Numbered from the stretch's first letter, positions 24,050 to 34,825 are shown. The stretch is DNA of 64,000 bases from Prevotella sp. (GCA_017538105.1 JAFYJN010000026.1:1-64000); one strand, 5' to 3'. Numbers and translations are program-made. The notes: a model not told the origin generated them from the sequence alone.

Positions 24050-26101
24050 ATGAAACATCGACTGACACATCTCATCATCTTGTTGTTGGCTGCCTGGAAC
24101 GTGGCAGCACAGACCACCGTCTCGGGTGTCGTGAGCGATGGCAAAGAGCCTCTCGCAGGCGCCAACGTATTTATAATGGGTACCATTGACGGATGCCTGA
24201 CCGACTCGCTCGGACAATTCGCCTTCACCACGACGAAGACGGGTGAGGTGACGCTCAAGGTGACCTTCATCGGATTTGACGACTATATGCTGACAGCCGA
24301 CAGCAGTCAGTTGACGGACCTCCGCATCCGTATGAACGAGCGGGCCACGACCATCAATGAGGTGGTGGTGACGGCCAGCACCTTCCGTTTCGGCAAGAGT
24401 GAGAACTTCAAGACGATGGATGCCCTCGACGTGGTGATGGCCGGCAACTCCTGCGGCGACATCGTGGCGGCCCTGCAGACGCTGCCCGGCACACAGACCG
24501 TGGGTGAGAGTGGCAAACTGTATGTACGCGGTGGTGAGAGCGACGAATGTCAGACATTCATCAATGGGATGCACGTGCTGGTACCCTATTCTACCGAGAC
24601 GGAGAACAACGCCGTGAGAGGACGTTTCTCACCTTTTCTCTTCAAAGGCATCAACTTCTCCTTGGGCGGTTACGGCGGTGAATATGGTCAGGCACTCTCT
24701 GCCGTATTGCCCATGGAGACGAGCGACATGGCGACGAGCGACAAATATGGTGTCAGCGCATCACTGGTGGACTGGAATGTCGGTGGCACCAAGGCTTTCA
24801 AGAGCAGCTCGCTGTCGTTCAATGCCGCACTCACCAGCATGGCACTCTACAACCGGCTGTTCAAGGAACGCAACGTCTACACCCGTCCCTACCGCAAACT
24901 GTCGGGCGAGGCTCAATACAAGAAAGAGTTCAATGCCTCGAGCATTCTGAAATCGTATGTCGGCTACGACCTGACGTCCGTGGGACAGGAGATTGACGGA
25001 AGGAACCTGTCGCTCAAAGAACATAACATCTATGCGAACGTCACTTACAAAACGACGATAGGGCGTGGATTCTCGCTCTTCACAGGCATCGCCAACTCAT
25101 CGGTGTTCAACGACATCGACAACGCGAGGGTGACGGGCGACCACTATCGCAATTTCCGCAACGAGGTGCACATGAAGGCGGAGGTGCGCAAGGTATGCTC
25201 CAATACCTTGAAAATGTCGGCCGGCATGGAGGATTATATCCGCCACAGCACGTTGAAATATGATGTTTACGACTACTGTCTCGACTATCATATCCTGGCC
25301 TCGCACATTGACGCCCAGTGGCGCATCGTCCCGCGTCTGTTTCTCCATCTCTCCGCCAGAGCGGAGATGATGTCGGGCAAATGGCTCATGATGCCCAGGG
25401 CCACACTCAGCTATATACCGAACAACCGGCTTCAGTTCTCATTGGTGGCAGGCCGCTACAGTCAGACTGCTGAGGATGACTATCTGGCCCAGAACGAGGA
25501 GATGAAACGCCAGGGCACCGCCGACCATGCCATTTTCTCGATACAATACCAGACACCAAGCACGCTCGTGCGGATAGAGCCCTATTGGAAGAAATATCAC
25601 CGGCTGCCCTTGTTGGAAGACGGACGGTACCAACCCATCGGATATGGTACGAGCCGTGGCGTGGACTTTTTTCTGGAAGACCATTCCATCGTCAAGAACC
25701 TCACCACCACCCTCTCCTACTCATTCAATGACTCGGAACGGCTCTACCACGACTATACCTGTCTGCGGACACCCGATTATGCCTCTCGCCACAACCTCAG
25801 GATAACAGCCAAATATGGCATTGGCAAGACGATTCTCGGACTGTCGGAGTCGTTTACCAGCGGGCGCCATTTCGACAACGACACCACACCCCCTTACAAC
25901 AGCGTGGACATGAATGTCACTTTCCTGGTGAGCCCAAAAGTGATCGTCTATACCTCGCTGAACAATATCTTCGGCCGCACCAACATCTTCCGCTACGACA
26001 CGGCGGGCAGGCCTGTCACGGCTTCGCGCGACCGATTCCTATACATCGGCATATTTATCTCACAAAAAAATAATAAAGCTTATGACATCTCAAATTTTTA
26101 A
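24050..26101 (+). CDS. TonB-dependent outer-membrane receptor with carboxypeptidase-like N-terminal domain
   Basis: 683 residues from the ATG at 24050; the signal peptide MKHRLTHLIILLLAAWNVAAQ supports this start. Residues 21-110 form the carboxypeptidase-regulatory-like beta-sandwich (TVSGVVSDGKEPLAGANVF, then GQFAFTTTKTGEVTLKVTFI). The TonB-box-adjacent INEVVVTAS and the plug (IVAALQTLPGTQTVGESGKL, then YVRGGESDECQTFINGM) follow, and then a beta-barrel. It is short for a SusC-type protein and no SusD gene follows, so the ligand could be a metal complex or small molecule rather than a glycan. It overlaps the next gene by 20 bp. Confidence 0.88.
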   Translation: MKHRLTHLIILLLAAWNVAAQTTVSGVVSDGKEPLAGANVFIMGTIDGCLTDSLGQFAFTTTKTGEVTLKVTFIGFDDYMLTADSSQLTDLRIRMNERATTINEVVVTASTFRFGKSENFKTMDALDVVMAGNSCGDIVAALQTLPGTQTVGESGKLYVRGGESDECQTFINGMHVLVPYSTETENNAVRGRFSPFLFKGINFSLGGYGGEYGQALSAVLPMETSDMATSDKYGVSASLVDWNVGGTKAFKSSSLSFNAALTSMALYNRLFKERNVYTRPYRKLSGEAQYKKEFNASSILKSYVGYDLTSVGQEIDGRNLSLKEHNIYANVTYKTTIGRGFSLFTGIANSSVFNDIDNARVTGDHYRNFRNEVHMKAEVRKVCSNTLKMSAGMEDYIRHSTLKYDVYDYCLDYHILASHIDAQWRIVPRLFLHLSARAEMMSGKWLMMPRATLSYIPNNRLQFSLVAGRYSQTAEDDYLAQNEEMKRQGTADHAIFSIQYQTPSTLVRIEPYWKKYHRLPLLEDGRYQPIGYGTSRGVDFFLEDHSIVKNLTTTLSYSFNDSERLYHDYTCLRTPDYASRHNLRITAKYGIGKTILGLSESFTSGRHFDNDTTPPYNSVDMNVTFLVSPKVIVYTSLNNIFGRTNIFRYDTAGRPVTASRDRFLYIGIFISQKNNKAYDISNF

Positions 26102-26609
26102 AAACAGTGTTATGGCCATCGCTCTCTTTTTCGTGGCCTCAGTGAACATCCATGCCCAAGAGTCCTCGATGGAGGCGCTCATCGGCCAGTCGCTCGCCAA
26201 AAAGCAAGCCACAGCGGAATCTGTGGTCAACTGCGTGGCCGAACTAAAGCGTATCGACGCCATGTTCCCCGACAGTGTTCAACCGAAGTACCAGATAGCA
26301 TTGACATGTCTGGAGTTCTCGGTGACAAATCCCCGTGCACCACAGACAGAAAGTCTCATGAAAGAAGCGGAACAGGCCATCGAGCAGATGAAAAAACTGA
26401 AAGATGCCGATGAGTCCGACATCTACACCCTCCACGGCTTCCTCTATATGACGCTCATCGTGCAGGATCCCGCCATCAACGGACAGCGTTATTACATGGA
26501 CGTGATGGAAGATTACGAGAAAGCCCTGAGAATCAACCCCGACAACGAGCTGGCCAAACAGCTGCAACAGGCTTTTATGGACGGAATGAGACAGGCGACA
26601 GGGGGATGA
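26082..26609 (+). CDS. Small exported protein with TPR-like helices, unknown function
   Basis: 175 residues starting inside the last 20 bp of the TonB receptor gene, hence translationally coupled. A signal peptide (MTSQIFKNSVMAIALFFVAS...HAQ) is followed by helical repeats, among them MDVMEDYEKALRINPDNELA, which reads like a tetratricopeptide unit. A periplasmic accessory of the receptor is the simplest inference. I do not recognise a named family. Confidence 0.75.
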   Translation: MTSQIFKNSVMAIALFFVASVNIHAQESSMEALIGQSLAKKQATAESVVNCVAELKRIDAMFPDSVQPKYQIALTCLEFSVTNPRAPQTESLMKEAEQAIEQMKKLKDADESDIYTLHGFLYMTLIVQDPAINGQRYYMDVMEDYEKALRINPDNELAKQLQQAFMDGMRQATGG

Positions 26610-26842
26610 GTAGAAAGAGTTAAAGAAGTTAAGAAGTTAAGGAGTTAAGCCGTATGCCCAAGGTTCACAAAAACCATTGAAAAATTAAAGAGTTAAGTAG
26701 TTATGCCGTATGCCCAGGTTATGGCTTAACTTCTGAGCGAAGCGATAACTACTTAACTCCTTAACTTCTAAAAAATGGAGTAACGCTATTGTCTTTTGAA
26801 ATAGATAATTTCATTCGTAATTACTAATAGGATGAAAATTAA
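26610..26842. terminator. Repeat-rich convergent terminator region
   Basis: It contains repeats of TTAAG(A/G)AGTTAAG and CCGTATGCCCA. An inverted repeat TAAAGAGTTAAGTAGTTAT (26685-26704) pairs with ATAACTACTTAACTCCTT (about 26745-26762) with one mismatch. The region sits between the ends of two convergent genes, which suits a bidirectional terminator. Confidence 0.55.
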
Positions 26843-27187
26843 TTAGAGTACTGCTGCAATCCTACGAATATTATCAAGTCGTTTCATGAATGATGTATCT
26901 TGTTTGATTCGCTGCATGTTATATGCCGCTTGCATACCTATCCATATATTGGCATCTGTTCCGAGTGCAGCCTCAAGCAATAATGCATATTCCGTGGTGA
27001 CAGGCCGTTTCCCATTTAATATCTCGTTAAATACCGTATATGACACGCCCATTTGACGAGCCAGTTCCTTCTGGGTTATTCCCCGGGCAATGATTTCATC
27101 TTTAATCATCTCTCCTGGATGAATCAATTCCGATGAAGTCATATTATTTGCCATCTTTTCTGCCGCGATGTCTTTAACTTTGACCAT
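26843..27187 (-). CDS. higA: HigA-family antitoxin (XRE helix-turn-helix)
   Basis: A 114-residue protein with the HigA core: LIHPGEMIKDEIIARGITQ, then KELARQMGVSYTVFNEILNG, then KRPVTTEYALLLEAALGTDA. The HPGE and EILNGKR motifs are diagnostic. HigA binds and neutralises the HigB toxin and represses the operon. The gene follows higB by 17 bp, the toxin-first order usual for higBA. Confidence 0.92.
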   Translation of the reverse strand: MVKVKDIAAEKMANNMTSSELIHPGEMIKDEIIARGITQKELARQMGVSYTVFNEILNGKRPVTTEYALLLEAALGTDANIWIGMQAAYNMQRIKQDTSFMKRLDNIRRIAAVL

Positions 27188-27204
27188 AATATTTCCTCCT
27201 CGTG

Positions 27205-27522
27205 TTATTTATAATGATTTGATAATTCCATAATGTTGCAGATGGTTACTATTGGTTCATCTGTCGTTTTTTCTATCGTAAATTCAACACGGTACTGGTC
27301 ATTTGCTCTCACGGAAAACCGTCCTTCTTTATCCCCATGCAAAGACTCGAAATGAAGTGACTTAAATGGGAATAAATCCTCTATCCGTGCAGCTTGAATC
27401 AAATACTTCACAGCTTTTTGATACCCCCGGACAACCTGAGGTTGAAACCAGAGTTTCTTCAGCCCTGTCTGGCCCGAAGTATACAGCCTTTCCAAGTATT
27501 CCTCATTAAAAGTAACAACCAT
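27205..27522 (-). CDS. higB: HigB-like toxin (RelE superfamily mRNA interferase)
   Basis: A 105-residue protein with the RelE/HigB fold signature: LFPFKSLHFESLHGDKEGRF, then SVRANDQYRVEFTI, with an ICNIMELSNHY C-terminus. HigB toxins cleave mRNA on the ribosome. The promoter at 27544-27573 precedes it by about 20 bp, and higA is cotranscribed. The toxin is intact, so the pair is probably functional. Confidence 0.9.
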   Translation of the reverse strand: MVVTFNEEYLERLYTSGQTGLKKLWFQPQVVRGYQKAVKYLIQAARIEDLFPFKSLHFESLHGDKEGRFSVRANDQYRVEFTIEKTTDEPIVTICNIMELSNHYK

Positions 27523-27543
27523 ACATCAATGTGATTACGGCTA

Positions 27544-27573
27544 CAAAATTACATAAAAAAACAAAATTCGCAA
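27544..27573 (-). promoter_or_regulatory. Promoter of higBA
   Basis: Minus-strand TTG (27571-27573), a 19-base spacer, TAATTTTG (27544-27551). Confidence 0.75.
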
Positions 27574-27647
27574 ATAATCGAATAATTTTTTCGTTCCAGT
27601 TATTTAGTGGATATAGTATATCATAACGGTAATTCTTTACTCAACAC

Positions 27648-27681
27648 AAAAAAGTGGAGGCCACATGACCTCCACTTTTTT
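27648..27681. terminator. Rho-independent terminator after sdhB
   Basis: AAAAAAGTGGAGG, loop CCACATGA, CCTCCACTTTTTT: a perfect 13-bp stem with A/T runs on both sides. It lies 40 bp beyond the sdhB stop and works in either orientation. Confidence 0.85.
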
Positions 27682-27720
27682 ATTAAGTTGCTTGTGATAA
27701 ATCACTCCGTTCTGCGAGGA

Positions 27721-28479
27721 CTAGTCGTTCAACTTCGCCTTGATAAACTCGCGGTTCAGGCGGGCGATGTTGGCGATGGTCTCATTCTTCGGGCAGACGG
27801 CCTCGCAGGCGCGGGTGTTCGTGCAGTTGCCGAAGCCCAGCTCATCCATGCGGGCAATCATCGCCTTGGCACGCTTGGCGGCCTCGGGACGACCCTGCGG
27901 CAGCAGAGCCAACTGTGAAACCTTCGAGCTCACGAAGAGCATGGCAGAGCCGTTCTTGCAGGCAGCGACGCAAGCACCGCAGCCGATGCAGCTGGCGCAG
28001 TCCATGGCCTCGTCAGCATCCTGTTTGGGGATGAGGATGGCATTGGCATCCTGAGCCTGACCTGTGCGGACGGTGGTGTAGCCACCAGCCTGGATGATCT
28101 TATCGAAAGCGTTGCGGTCAACCATACAGTCCTTGATGACGGGGAAGCCGGCGGAGCGCCATGGCTCGACGGTGATGACATCGCCGTCGTTGAAGCGGCG
28201 CATGTAGAGCTGGCAGGTGGTGGCACCGCGCTCTGTCTTGCCGTGCGGCGTACCGTTGATATAGAGCGAGCACATGCCGCAGATACCTTCGCGGCAGTCG
28301 TGGTCGAACACGAAGGGTTCCTTGCCTTCGTTGATCAGTTCCTCATTCAGGATGTCAAGCATCTCGAGGAAAGAAGTGTCATCAGGGATGTCCTTCATCT
28401 CATGGGTATCGAAGTGTCCCGCATCTTTCGGACCGTTCTGACGCCAAAATTTGATGGTGAATGAAATGTTTTTAGCCAT
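27721..28479 (-). CDS. sdhB: Succinate dehydrogenase/fumarate reductase iron-sulfur subunit
   Basis: A 252-residue protein. The [2Fe-2S] ligands are in [13 protein letters not shown] (Cys62, 67, 70) with Cys89 downstream. The second domain has [14 protein letters not shown] (Cys161, 164, 167, 174) and [12 protein letters not shown] for the [4Fe-4S] and [3Fe-4S] clusters. It passes electrons between the flavoprotein and the cytochrome b subunit; in Bacteroidales the enzyme mainly runs as fumarate reductase in anaerobic respiration. It is the last gene of the sdhCAB operon, but a four-helix-bundle gene separates it from sdhA. Confidence 0.95.
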   Translation of the reverse strand: MAKNISFTIKFWRQNGPKDAGHFDTHEMKDIPDDTSFLEMLDILNEELINEGKEPFVFDHDCREGICGMCSLYINGTPHGKTERGATTCQLYMRRFNDGDVITVEPWRSAGFPVIKDCMVDRNAFDKIIQAGGYTTVRTGQAQDANAILIPKQDADEAMDCASCIGCGACVAACKNGSAMLFVSSKVSQLALLPQGRPEAAKRAKAMIARMDELGFGNCTNTRACEAVCPKNETIANIARLNREFIKAKLND

Positions 28480-28500
28480 AATTATTTGGTCGTTTGGTGG

Positions 28501-28523
28501 ATTGGTCGTTTGGTCATTTGGGG
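28501..28523. repeat. Inverted repeat on the sdhB side of the four-helix-bundle gene
   Basis: ATTGGTCGTTTGGTCATTTG-GGG (28501-28523). Its inverted counterpart lies at 28989-29012, matching at about 20 of 23 positions. The adjoining DNA to 28577 holds two copies of GAAGTTACCTTGGGGTTGG. Confidence 0.6.
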
Positions 28524-28602
28524 AAGTTACCTTGGGGTTGGTGGGTTGGTTGTTTGGGGAAGTTACCTTGGGGTTGGTTGTTTCAGTGAACGATTCATCA
28601 AC

Positions 28603-28980
28603 CTATTTCCCATCTAATGGAGTCAGCCTTGACTTTACTGAACTAATCAGAGCATTTAACTGTTTCCATACTGATGTAACCCTTTCAGACATTTCTTCGT
28701 ATAAATCCTGACTTATATATCCTAAATTCAGACACAACATTAACTGAGTCTCAATCTCAGACATTGAGCCAGAAGAAATCCGCAGAAAATGTAGTTTCTC
28801 TCTGTCTGTGCCTCTTGCATAGCCTTCAGCGATATTGGAGGGAACAGAAACTGCTGCACGTCGAATCTGCGATACCAATCCAAAGAGTTCGTCTTTTGGA
28901 AAGGTCTTGGTCATCATATATATAGATGTAACCATCTCTATGCTCTGTTGCCATACTCGCAGATTCTTGTGGGTTTCCAT
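28603..28980 (-). CDS. Four-helix-bundle protein (S23 / 23S rRNA intervening-sequence family)
   Basis: A 125-residue protein with the family's hallmarks: LRVWQQSIEMVTSIYMMT, then FGLVSQIRRAAVSVPSNIAE, then GYARGTDREKLHFLRISSGS, and SEIETQLMLCLNLGY. The family was first seen in intervening sequences of 23S rRNA genes and is scattered as lone genes in Bacteroidota; its function is unknown. Here it is inserted between sdhA and sdhB on the same strand and flanked by inverted repeats, which suggests arrival as a small cassette. It is intact and short, and insertion appears not to have broken either neighbour. Confidence 0.88.
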   Translation of the reverse strand: METHKNLRVWQQSIEMVTSIYMMTKTFPKDELFGLVSQIRRAAVSVPSNIAEGYARGTDREKLHFLRISSGSMSEIETQLMLCLNLGYISQDLYEEMSERVTSVWKQLNALISSVKSRLTPLDGK

Positions 28981-28988
28981 AACTAATA

Positions 28989-29012
28989 CCCCTAAACGAC
29001 TAAACGACCAAT
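28989..29012. repeat. Inverted repeat on the sdhA side of the four-helix-bundle gene
   Basis: CCCCTAAACGACTAAACGACC-AAT. Read on the minus strand it matches 28501-28523 at about 20 of 23 positions. It lies 16 bp after the sdhA stop. Confidence 0.6.
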
Positions 29013-29028
29013 TTCCTAATCTACTAAA

Positions 29029-31008
<1,980 letters not shown>

Positions 31009-31054
31009 GTTTTTCAAATATTATGGAATTGAAAAATAAAATTGAATTAAAAGG

Positions 31055-31897
31055 TTAGCGTTCGGCCTGAGCCTTGGGGCAGTCAGCTTTTTCCTTACAG
31101 CAGTCAGCCTTGGCCTTGTCGCAACCGGCATGGGCCTTGTCACAATCACCATGGGCCTTGTCACAGGGAGCCTGCATCATACATTCGGTCTGAGCCTTGC
31201 ATTTAGCGGCCTTGCAGAGGCTGGGGGTGCATTTGAAAGCGAAAGCGAGCACCACCACGATGAAACCAGCAACGAGCAATGTCACGAAGATATTCCCGAT
31301 GGTCTTCCAGCGTTTGAACCAAACCTTACCATTCCATCCGAGGGTCTGCATAGCACTCCAGAAGCCGTGAGTGAGGTGGAACCAGAGGGCGACGAGCCAA
31401 ATGACATACAGCACCACATAGACAGGGTTGCCGAAAGTGGTGACAATCTTTCCAAAACCGTCAGCGGGAGCGGGGTCGTTGTGCAGACAGGGAAACAACT
31501 CGGCAAACATCATGTTGTACCAGAAGTTCCACAGGTGGAGCAACAGACCCAGCACGATGATGAGACCCAGCACAAGCATGTTTTTGGAAGCCCATTCCAC
31601 CTTGCCGGCATTCACCGTCGTCGACACCTCATAGCGGTTGTCGCCACGGGCGCGCCTGTTCTGTGCGGTGAGGATGAAGGCGTAGACAATGTGGATGACA
31701 GCCAAAGCCGCCAAGGCCAGTGTCGCCGCCACAGCATACCAGTTGGCACCGAGCAGTTCGCAGATCGTATTATAAGCATGACCTGAGAACAGCGCAACGA
31801 TGTTCATGCAACAGTGGAACGTCAAAAACAAGATCAGCGCAATGCCAGTGACTGACATCACTACTTTTCTACCAATTGATGAATTAATTAACCACAT
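31055..31897 (-). CDS. sdhC: Succinate dehydrogenase cytochrome b subunit with cysteine-heptad C-terminal tail
   Basis: A 280-residue membrane subunit of the b558 type with five helices. Conserved haem-ligand histidines are in FLTFHCCMN, LAVIHIVYAF, LLLHLWNFWYN and ALWFHLTHGFW. It anchors the enzyme and exchanges electrons with menaquinone. The membrane part ends near residue 222. Beyond it is an unusual hydrophilic tail of 58 residues with ten cysteines (223, 228, 233, 239, 245, 252, 259, 266, 267, 273). The last units repeat every seven residues (CDKAHGD, CDKAHAG, CDKAKAD). Members without this tail are about 220-230 residues. The tail arises from a 21-bp tandem DNA repeat. Confidence 0.93.
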   Translation of the reverse strand: MWLINSSIGRKVVMSVTGIALILFLTFHCCMNIVALFSGHAYNTICELLGANWYAVAATLALAALAVIHIVYAFILTAQNRRARGDNRYEVSTTVNAGKVEWASKNMLVLGLIIVLGLLLHLWNFWYNMMFAELFPCLHNDPAPADGFGKIVTTFGNPVYVVLYVIWLVALWFHLTHGFWSAMQTLGWNGKVWFKRWKTIGNIFVTLLVAGFIVVVLAFAFKCTPSLCKAAKCKAQTECMMQAPCDKAHGDCDKAHAGCDKAKADCCKEKADCPKAQAER

Positions 31898-32024
31898 AAA
31901 AGTTTGATATTTAAAAAATTATAAATTATTGACGAAAGCGTTTCTATGAGTAATAGACTTGGATTAACAGACAAAAAAGCCCTCCATACCACTATTTAGG
32001 TATCGGAAAGACCCATAACGTCTG

Positions 32025-32054
32025 CAAAAATACTATAATTTAATGATATTTCAA
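32025..32054 (-). promoter_or_regulatory. Promoter of the sdhCAB operon
   Basis: Minus-strand TTG (32052-32054), a 19-base spacer, TATTTTTG (32025-32032). The leader of about 120 nt contains a small hairpin (31984-32006) followed by AGGGCTTTTTT, which could act as an attenuator. Confidence 0.75.
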
Positions 32055-32074
32055 AGTATTTAGCAAAAAAAGAG

Positions 32075-32082
32075 TAACTTTG
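32075..32082 (+). promoter_or_regulatory. -7 box of mnmG
   Basis: TAACTTTG, 25 bp before the mnmG ATG and divergent from the sdhC promoter; no clear -33 element. Confidence 0.5.
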
Positions 32083-32107
32083 CACCGAAGAAAAACAAAC
32101 ACCACGG

Positions 32108-33979
32108 ATGAACCCTTCCTATGATGTGATCGTCATCGGCGCTGGACACGCCGGATGCGAGGCGGCCTGCGCGGCAGCCCGTATAGGTGCGCACACCCTG
32201 CTCATCACCATGGACATGAACAAAATCGCGCAGATGTCTTGCAACCCCGCTGTGGGAGGCATCGCCAAAGGACAGATTGTGCGTGAGATAGATGCCATGG
32301 GGGGACAAATGGGTCTGGTGACCGACGCCACGGCCATACAGTTCCGCATGCTCAACATGTCGAAGGGACCGGCGGTGTGGAGTCCCAGGGCCCAATGCGA
32401 CCGTGGGAAGTTCATCTGGAAATGGAGGGAGACGCTTGACCATACACCGAACCTCGACATCTGGCAGGACCAGGTGGAAGAGCTGTTGGTGGAGGACTGC
32501 GAGGCCACGGGTGTGAAAACCATCTGGGGCGCCACGTTCCACGCCAAGAGCATCGTGCTCACGGCAGGCACGTTCCTCAACGGACTGATGCACATCGGAC
32601 CGCGCCAGGTGGAAGGTGGGCGCATCGCCGAGCCGGCGGCACATCACCTCACCGAGAGCATCACACGCCATGGCATACGCAGCGACAGGATGAAGACGGG
32701 CACACCGGTGAGAATCGACCGCCGCACGGTGCATTTCGAAGATATGGAGAGACAGGACGGCGAGGACTCGTTCCACCAGTTCAGTTTCCTCAACAAACAC
32801 CGCCAGTTGCCACAGTTGCCGTGCTGGATATGCTACACCAACCCCGAGGTGCACACCACCCTGATGGCGGGCATTGGACAGTCGCCACTCTACAACGGAC
32901 AGATACAAAGCATCGGTCCGCGCTACTGTCCATCGATAGAAACCAAGCTGGTGACTTTCCCCGAAAGGGAACAGCACCTACTTTTCCTCGAACCGGAAGG
33001 AGAGAACACCAACGAGATGTATCTCAACGGCTTCTCGTCGAGTATGCCCATGGACGTGCAGATAGAGGCGCTACGGCATATCCCCGCCCTGCGCGACGTG
33101 AAGGTGTACCGGCCAGGCTACGCCATCGAATACGATTTCTTCGACCCCACACAGCTGCACCACTCGCTGGAGTCGAAGGTCATCGGCGGCCTGTTCCTCG
33201 CTGGACAGGTCAACGGCACCACGGGGTATGAAGAGGCTGCGGGCCAAGGACTGGTGGCTGGCACCAATGCGGCCATCCACTGCGGCGGTGGCACACCGCT
33301 CGTGCTCGGTCGCGACGAGAGCTACATCGGCGTGCTCATCGATGACCTGGTGACGAAGGGCGTCGACGAGCCTTACCGCATGTTCACCTCACGCGCCGAA
33401 TACCGCGTGCTGCTACGGCAGGACGACGCCGACGAACGACTGACGGAGAAAGCTCATGCCATAGGTCTGGCGGACACCGTGCGACTGAACTGGTGGCTGG
33501 AGAAGAAAGAAGCCATCCATCGCATCATCGACTATTGCGAACACACACACGTGAAGGCGCCACAGGTGAACGCCATGCTCGAACGTCTGGACACCACCCC
33601 ACTCCACGGTGGCTGTCCGCTTATCGACATCCTCTGTCGACCCCAGGTGACCATCGCCGACGCCGCCGAACAACTGCCCGAATTGAAAGCACTGCTCGAC
33701 GCACCCGAAAACCGACGCGAGGAGATTGCCGAGGGGGCGGAGATAAGACTCAAATACAAGGGCTATATCGACCGCGAACGGATGATGGCGGAAAAAATGC
33801 GACGACTGGAAAACATCAAGATACGAGGCCATTTCGACTACGACAACCTCAACGCCATCTCCACCGAGGCGCGACAGAAGCTCAAACGCATCGACCCCGA
33901 AACACTCGCACAGGCCAGTCGCATACCCGGCGTGTCGCCAAGCGACATCAATGCCATGCTGGTGCTGATGGGAAGGTAA
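32108..33979 (+). CDS. mnmG: tRNA U34 carboxymethylaminomethyl-modifying enzyme MnmG (GidA)
   Basis: A 623-residue FAD protein. The FAD-binding motif is VIVIGAGHAGCEAACAAARI, and the GidA signatures CNPAVGGIAKGQIVREIDAM and GLFLAGQVNGTTGYEEAAGQ are both present, with full length for the family. With MnmE it installs the cmnm5 group on wobble uridine of several tRNAs. In many bacteria gidA lies close to the replication origin and partition loci, and two parS-like sites follow within 1.1 kb here. It stands divergent from sdhCAB. Confidence 0.96.
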   Translation: MNPSYDVIVIGAGHAGCEAACAAARIGAHTLLITMDMNKIAQMSCNPAVGGIAKGQIVREIDAMGGQMGLVTDATAIQFRMLNMSKGPAVWSPRAQCDRGKFIWKWRETLDHTPNLDIWQDQVEELLVEDCEATGVKTIWGATFHAKSIVLTAGTFLNGLMHIGPRQVEGGRIAEPAAHHLTESITRHGIRSDRMKTGTPVRIDRRTVHFEDMERQDGEDSFHQFSFLNKHRQLPQLPCWICYTNPEVHTTLMAGIGQSPLYNGQIQSIGPRYCPSIETKLVTFPEREQHLLFLEPEGENTNEMYLNGFSSSMPMDVQIEALRHIPALRDVKVYRPGYAIEYDFFDPTQLHHSLESKVIGGLFLAGQVNGTTGYEEAAGQGLVAGTNAAIHCGGGTPLVLGRDESYIGVLIDDLVTKGVDEPYRMFTSRAEYRVLLRQDDADERLTEKAHAIGLADTVRLNWWLEKKEAIHRIIDYCEHTHVKAPQVNAMLERLDTTPLHGGCPLIDILCRPQVTIADAAEQLPELKALLDAPENRREEIAEGAEIRLKYKGYIDRERMMAEKMRRLENIKIRGHFDYDNLNAISTEARQKLKRIDPETLAQASRIPGVSPSDINAMLVLMGR

Positions 33980-33988
33980 AAATACCCA

Positions 33989-34114
33989 AACACCCACCCC
34001 GGCCCTCCCAAAGGGAGGGAGAAATAAAGGGGGGAAACCCACCCCGGCCCTCCCCAAGGGAGGGAGAAATAAAAAGGTGGAATACCCACCCCAGCCCTCC
34101 CTAGGGAGGGAGTT
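33989..34114 (+). repeat. Three tandem C-rich hairpin repeats after mnmG
   Basis: Three copies of CCCACCCC(G/A)GCCCTCCC-n-GGGAGGGAG, at about 33990-34020, 34037-34068 and 34086-34113, each separated by AAATAAA-type linkers. Each forms a CCCTCCC/GGGAGGG hairpin. Nothing else is seen between here and the parS-like site. Confidence 0.8.
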
Positions 34115-34249
34115 AAAAAAGGGGGAGGAAGGAAGATGGAGGAGGGTGAATGAGGAGAAAACGGTGCTGAAAAATCTTTACAAAACCTTACACGACAACC
34201 CTTAAACCATTTTAATCTTTTCACTTTTTAATCTTTTAATTTTACCCAT

Positions 34250-34265
34250 TGTTTCACGTGGAACA
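34250..34265. promoter_or_regulatory. parS: parS-like ParB binding site (one mismatch)
   Basis: TGTTTCACGTGGAACA differs at one position from the conserved parS 16-mer TGTTTCACGTGAAACA. It lies in the intergenic gap 21 bp before apt. Confidence 0.75.
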
Positions 34266-34286
34266 ATCCATTAAAACGAACATTAT

Positions 34287-34817
34287 ATGAACAACAAAAT
34301 TCTATTGGACAACCTTCGCTGCATCCCCGACTTCCCGGAGAAGGGCATCAATTTCCGCGACGTGACCACCCTCTTCAAGAACGCCGAGTGCCTGCGCGTG
34401 ATGGAGGACGAACTGTATGAAATTTACAAAGACAAAGGAATCACCAAGATCGTGGGCATCGAGAGCCGCGGCTTCGTGATGGCCTCCGCCTTGGCGGTGA
34501 AACTGGGTGCCGGCGTGGTGCTCTGCCGCAAGCCGGGCAAACTGCCCGCAGAGACGGTGCAGGAGAGCTACACCAAGGAATACGGCACAGACACCATCGA
34601 GATACACAAGGACGCCATCACCCAGGACGACGTCATCCTGCTCCACGACGACCTGCTGGCCACTGGTGGCACGATGAAAGCAGCCTACGACCTGGTGAAG
34701 AAATTCAACCCCAAAAAGATCTACATGAACTTCATCATCGAGCTGGTGAACGAGGGGCTGAACGGCCGCGAAGCATTCGACAAAGATACGGAAATCACCG
34801 CGCTGCTGGAGGTGTAA
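34287..34817 (+). CDS. apt: Adenine phosphoribosyltransferase
   Basis: A 176-residue protein of standard APRT length. N-terminal IPDFPEKGINFRDVTTLFKN and the substrate-binding loop VGIESRGFVMASALA are present, together with the PRPP-binding motif VILLHDDLLATGGTMKAA. It makes AMP from adenine and PRPP in purine salvage. A parS-like site precedes it and another follows about 240 bp after its stop. Confidence 0.95.
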   Translation: MNNKILLDNLRCIPDFPEKGINFRDVTTLFKNAECLRVMEDELYEIYKDKGITKIVGIESRGFVMASALAVKLGAGVVLCRKPGKLPAETVQESYTKEYGTDTIEIHKDAITQDDVILLHDDLLATGGTMKAAYDLVKKFNPKKIYMNFIIELVNEGLNGREAFDKDTEITALLEV

Positions 34818-34825
34818 TACCAGAC

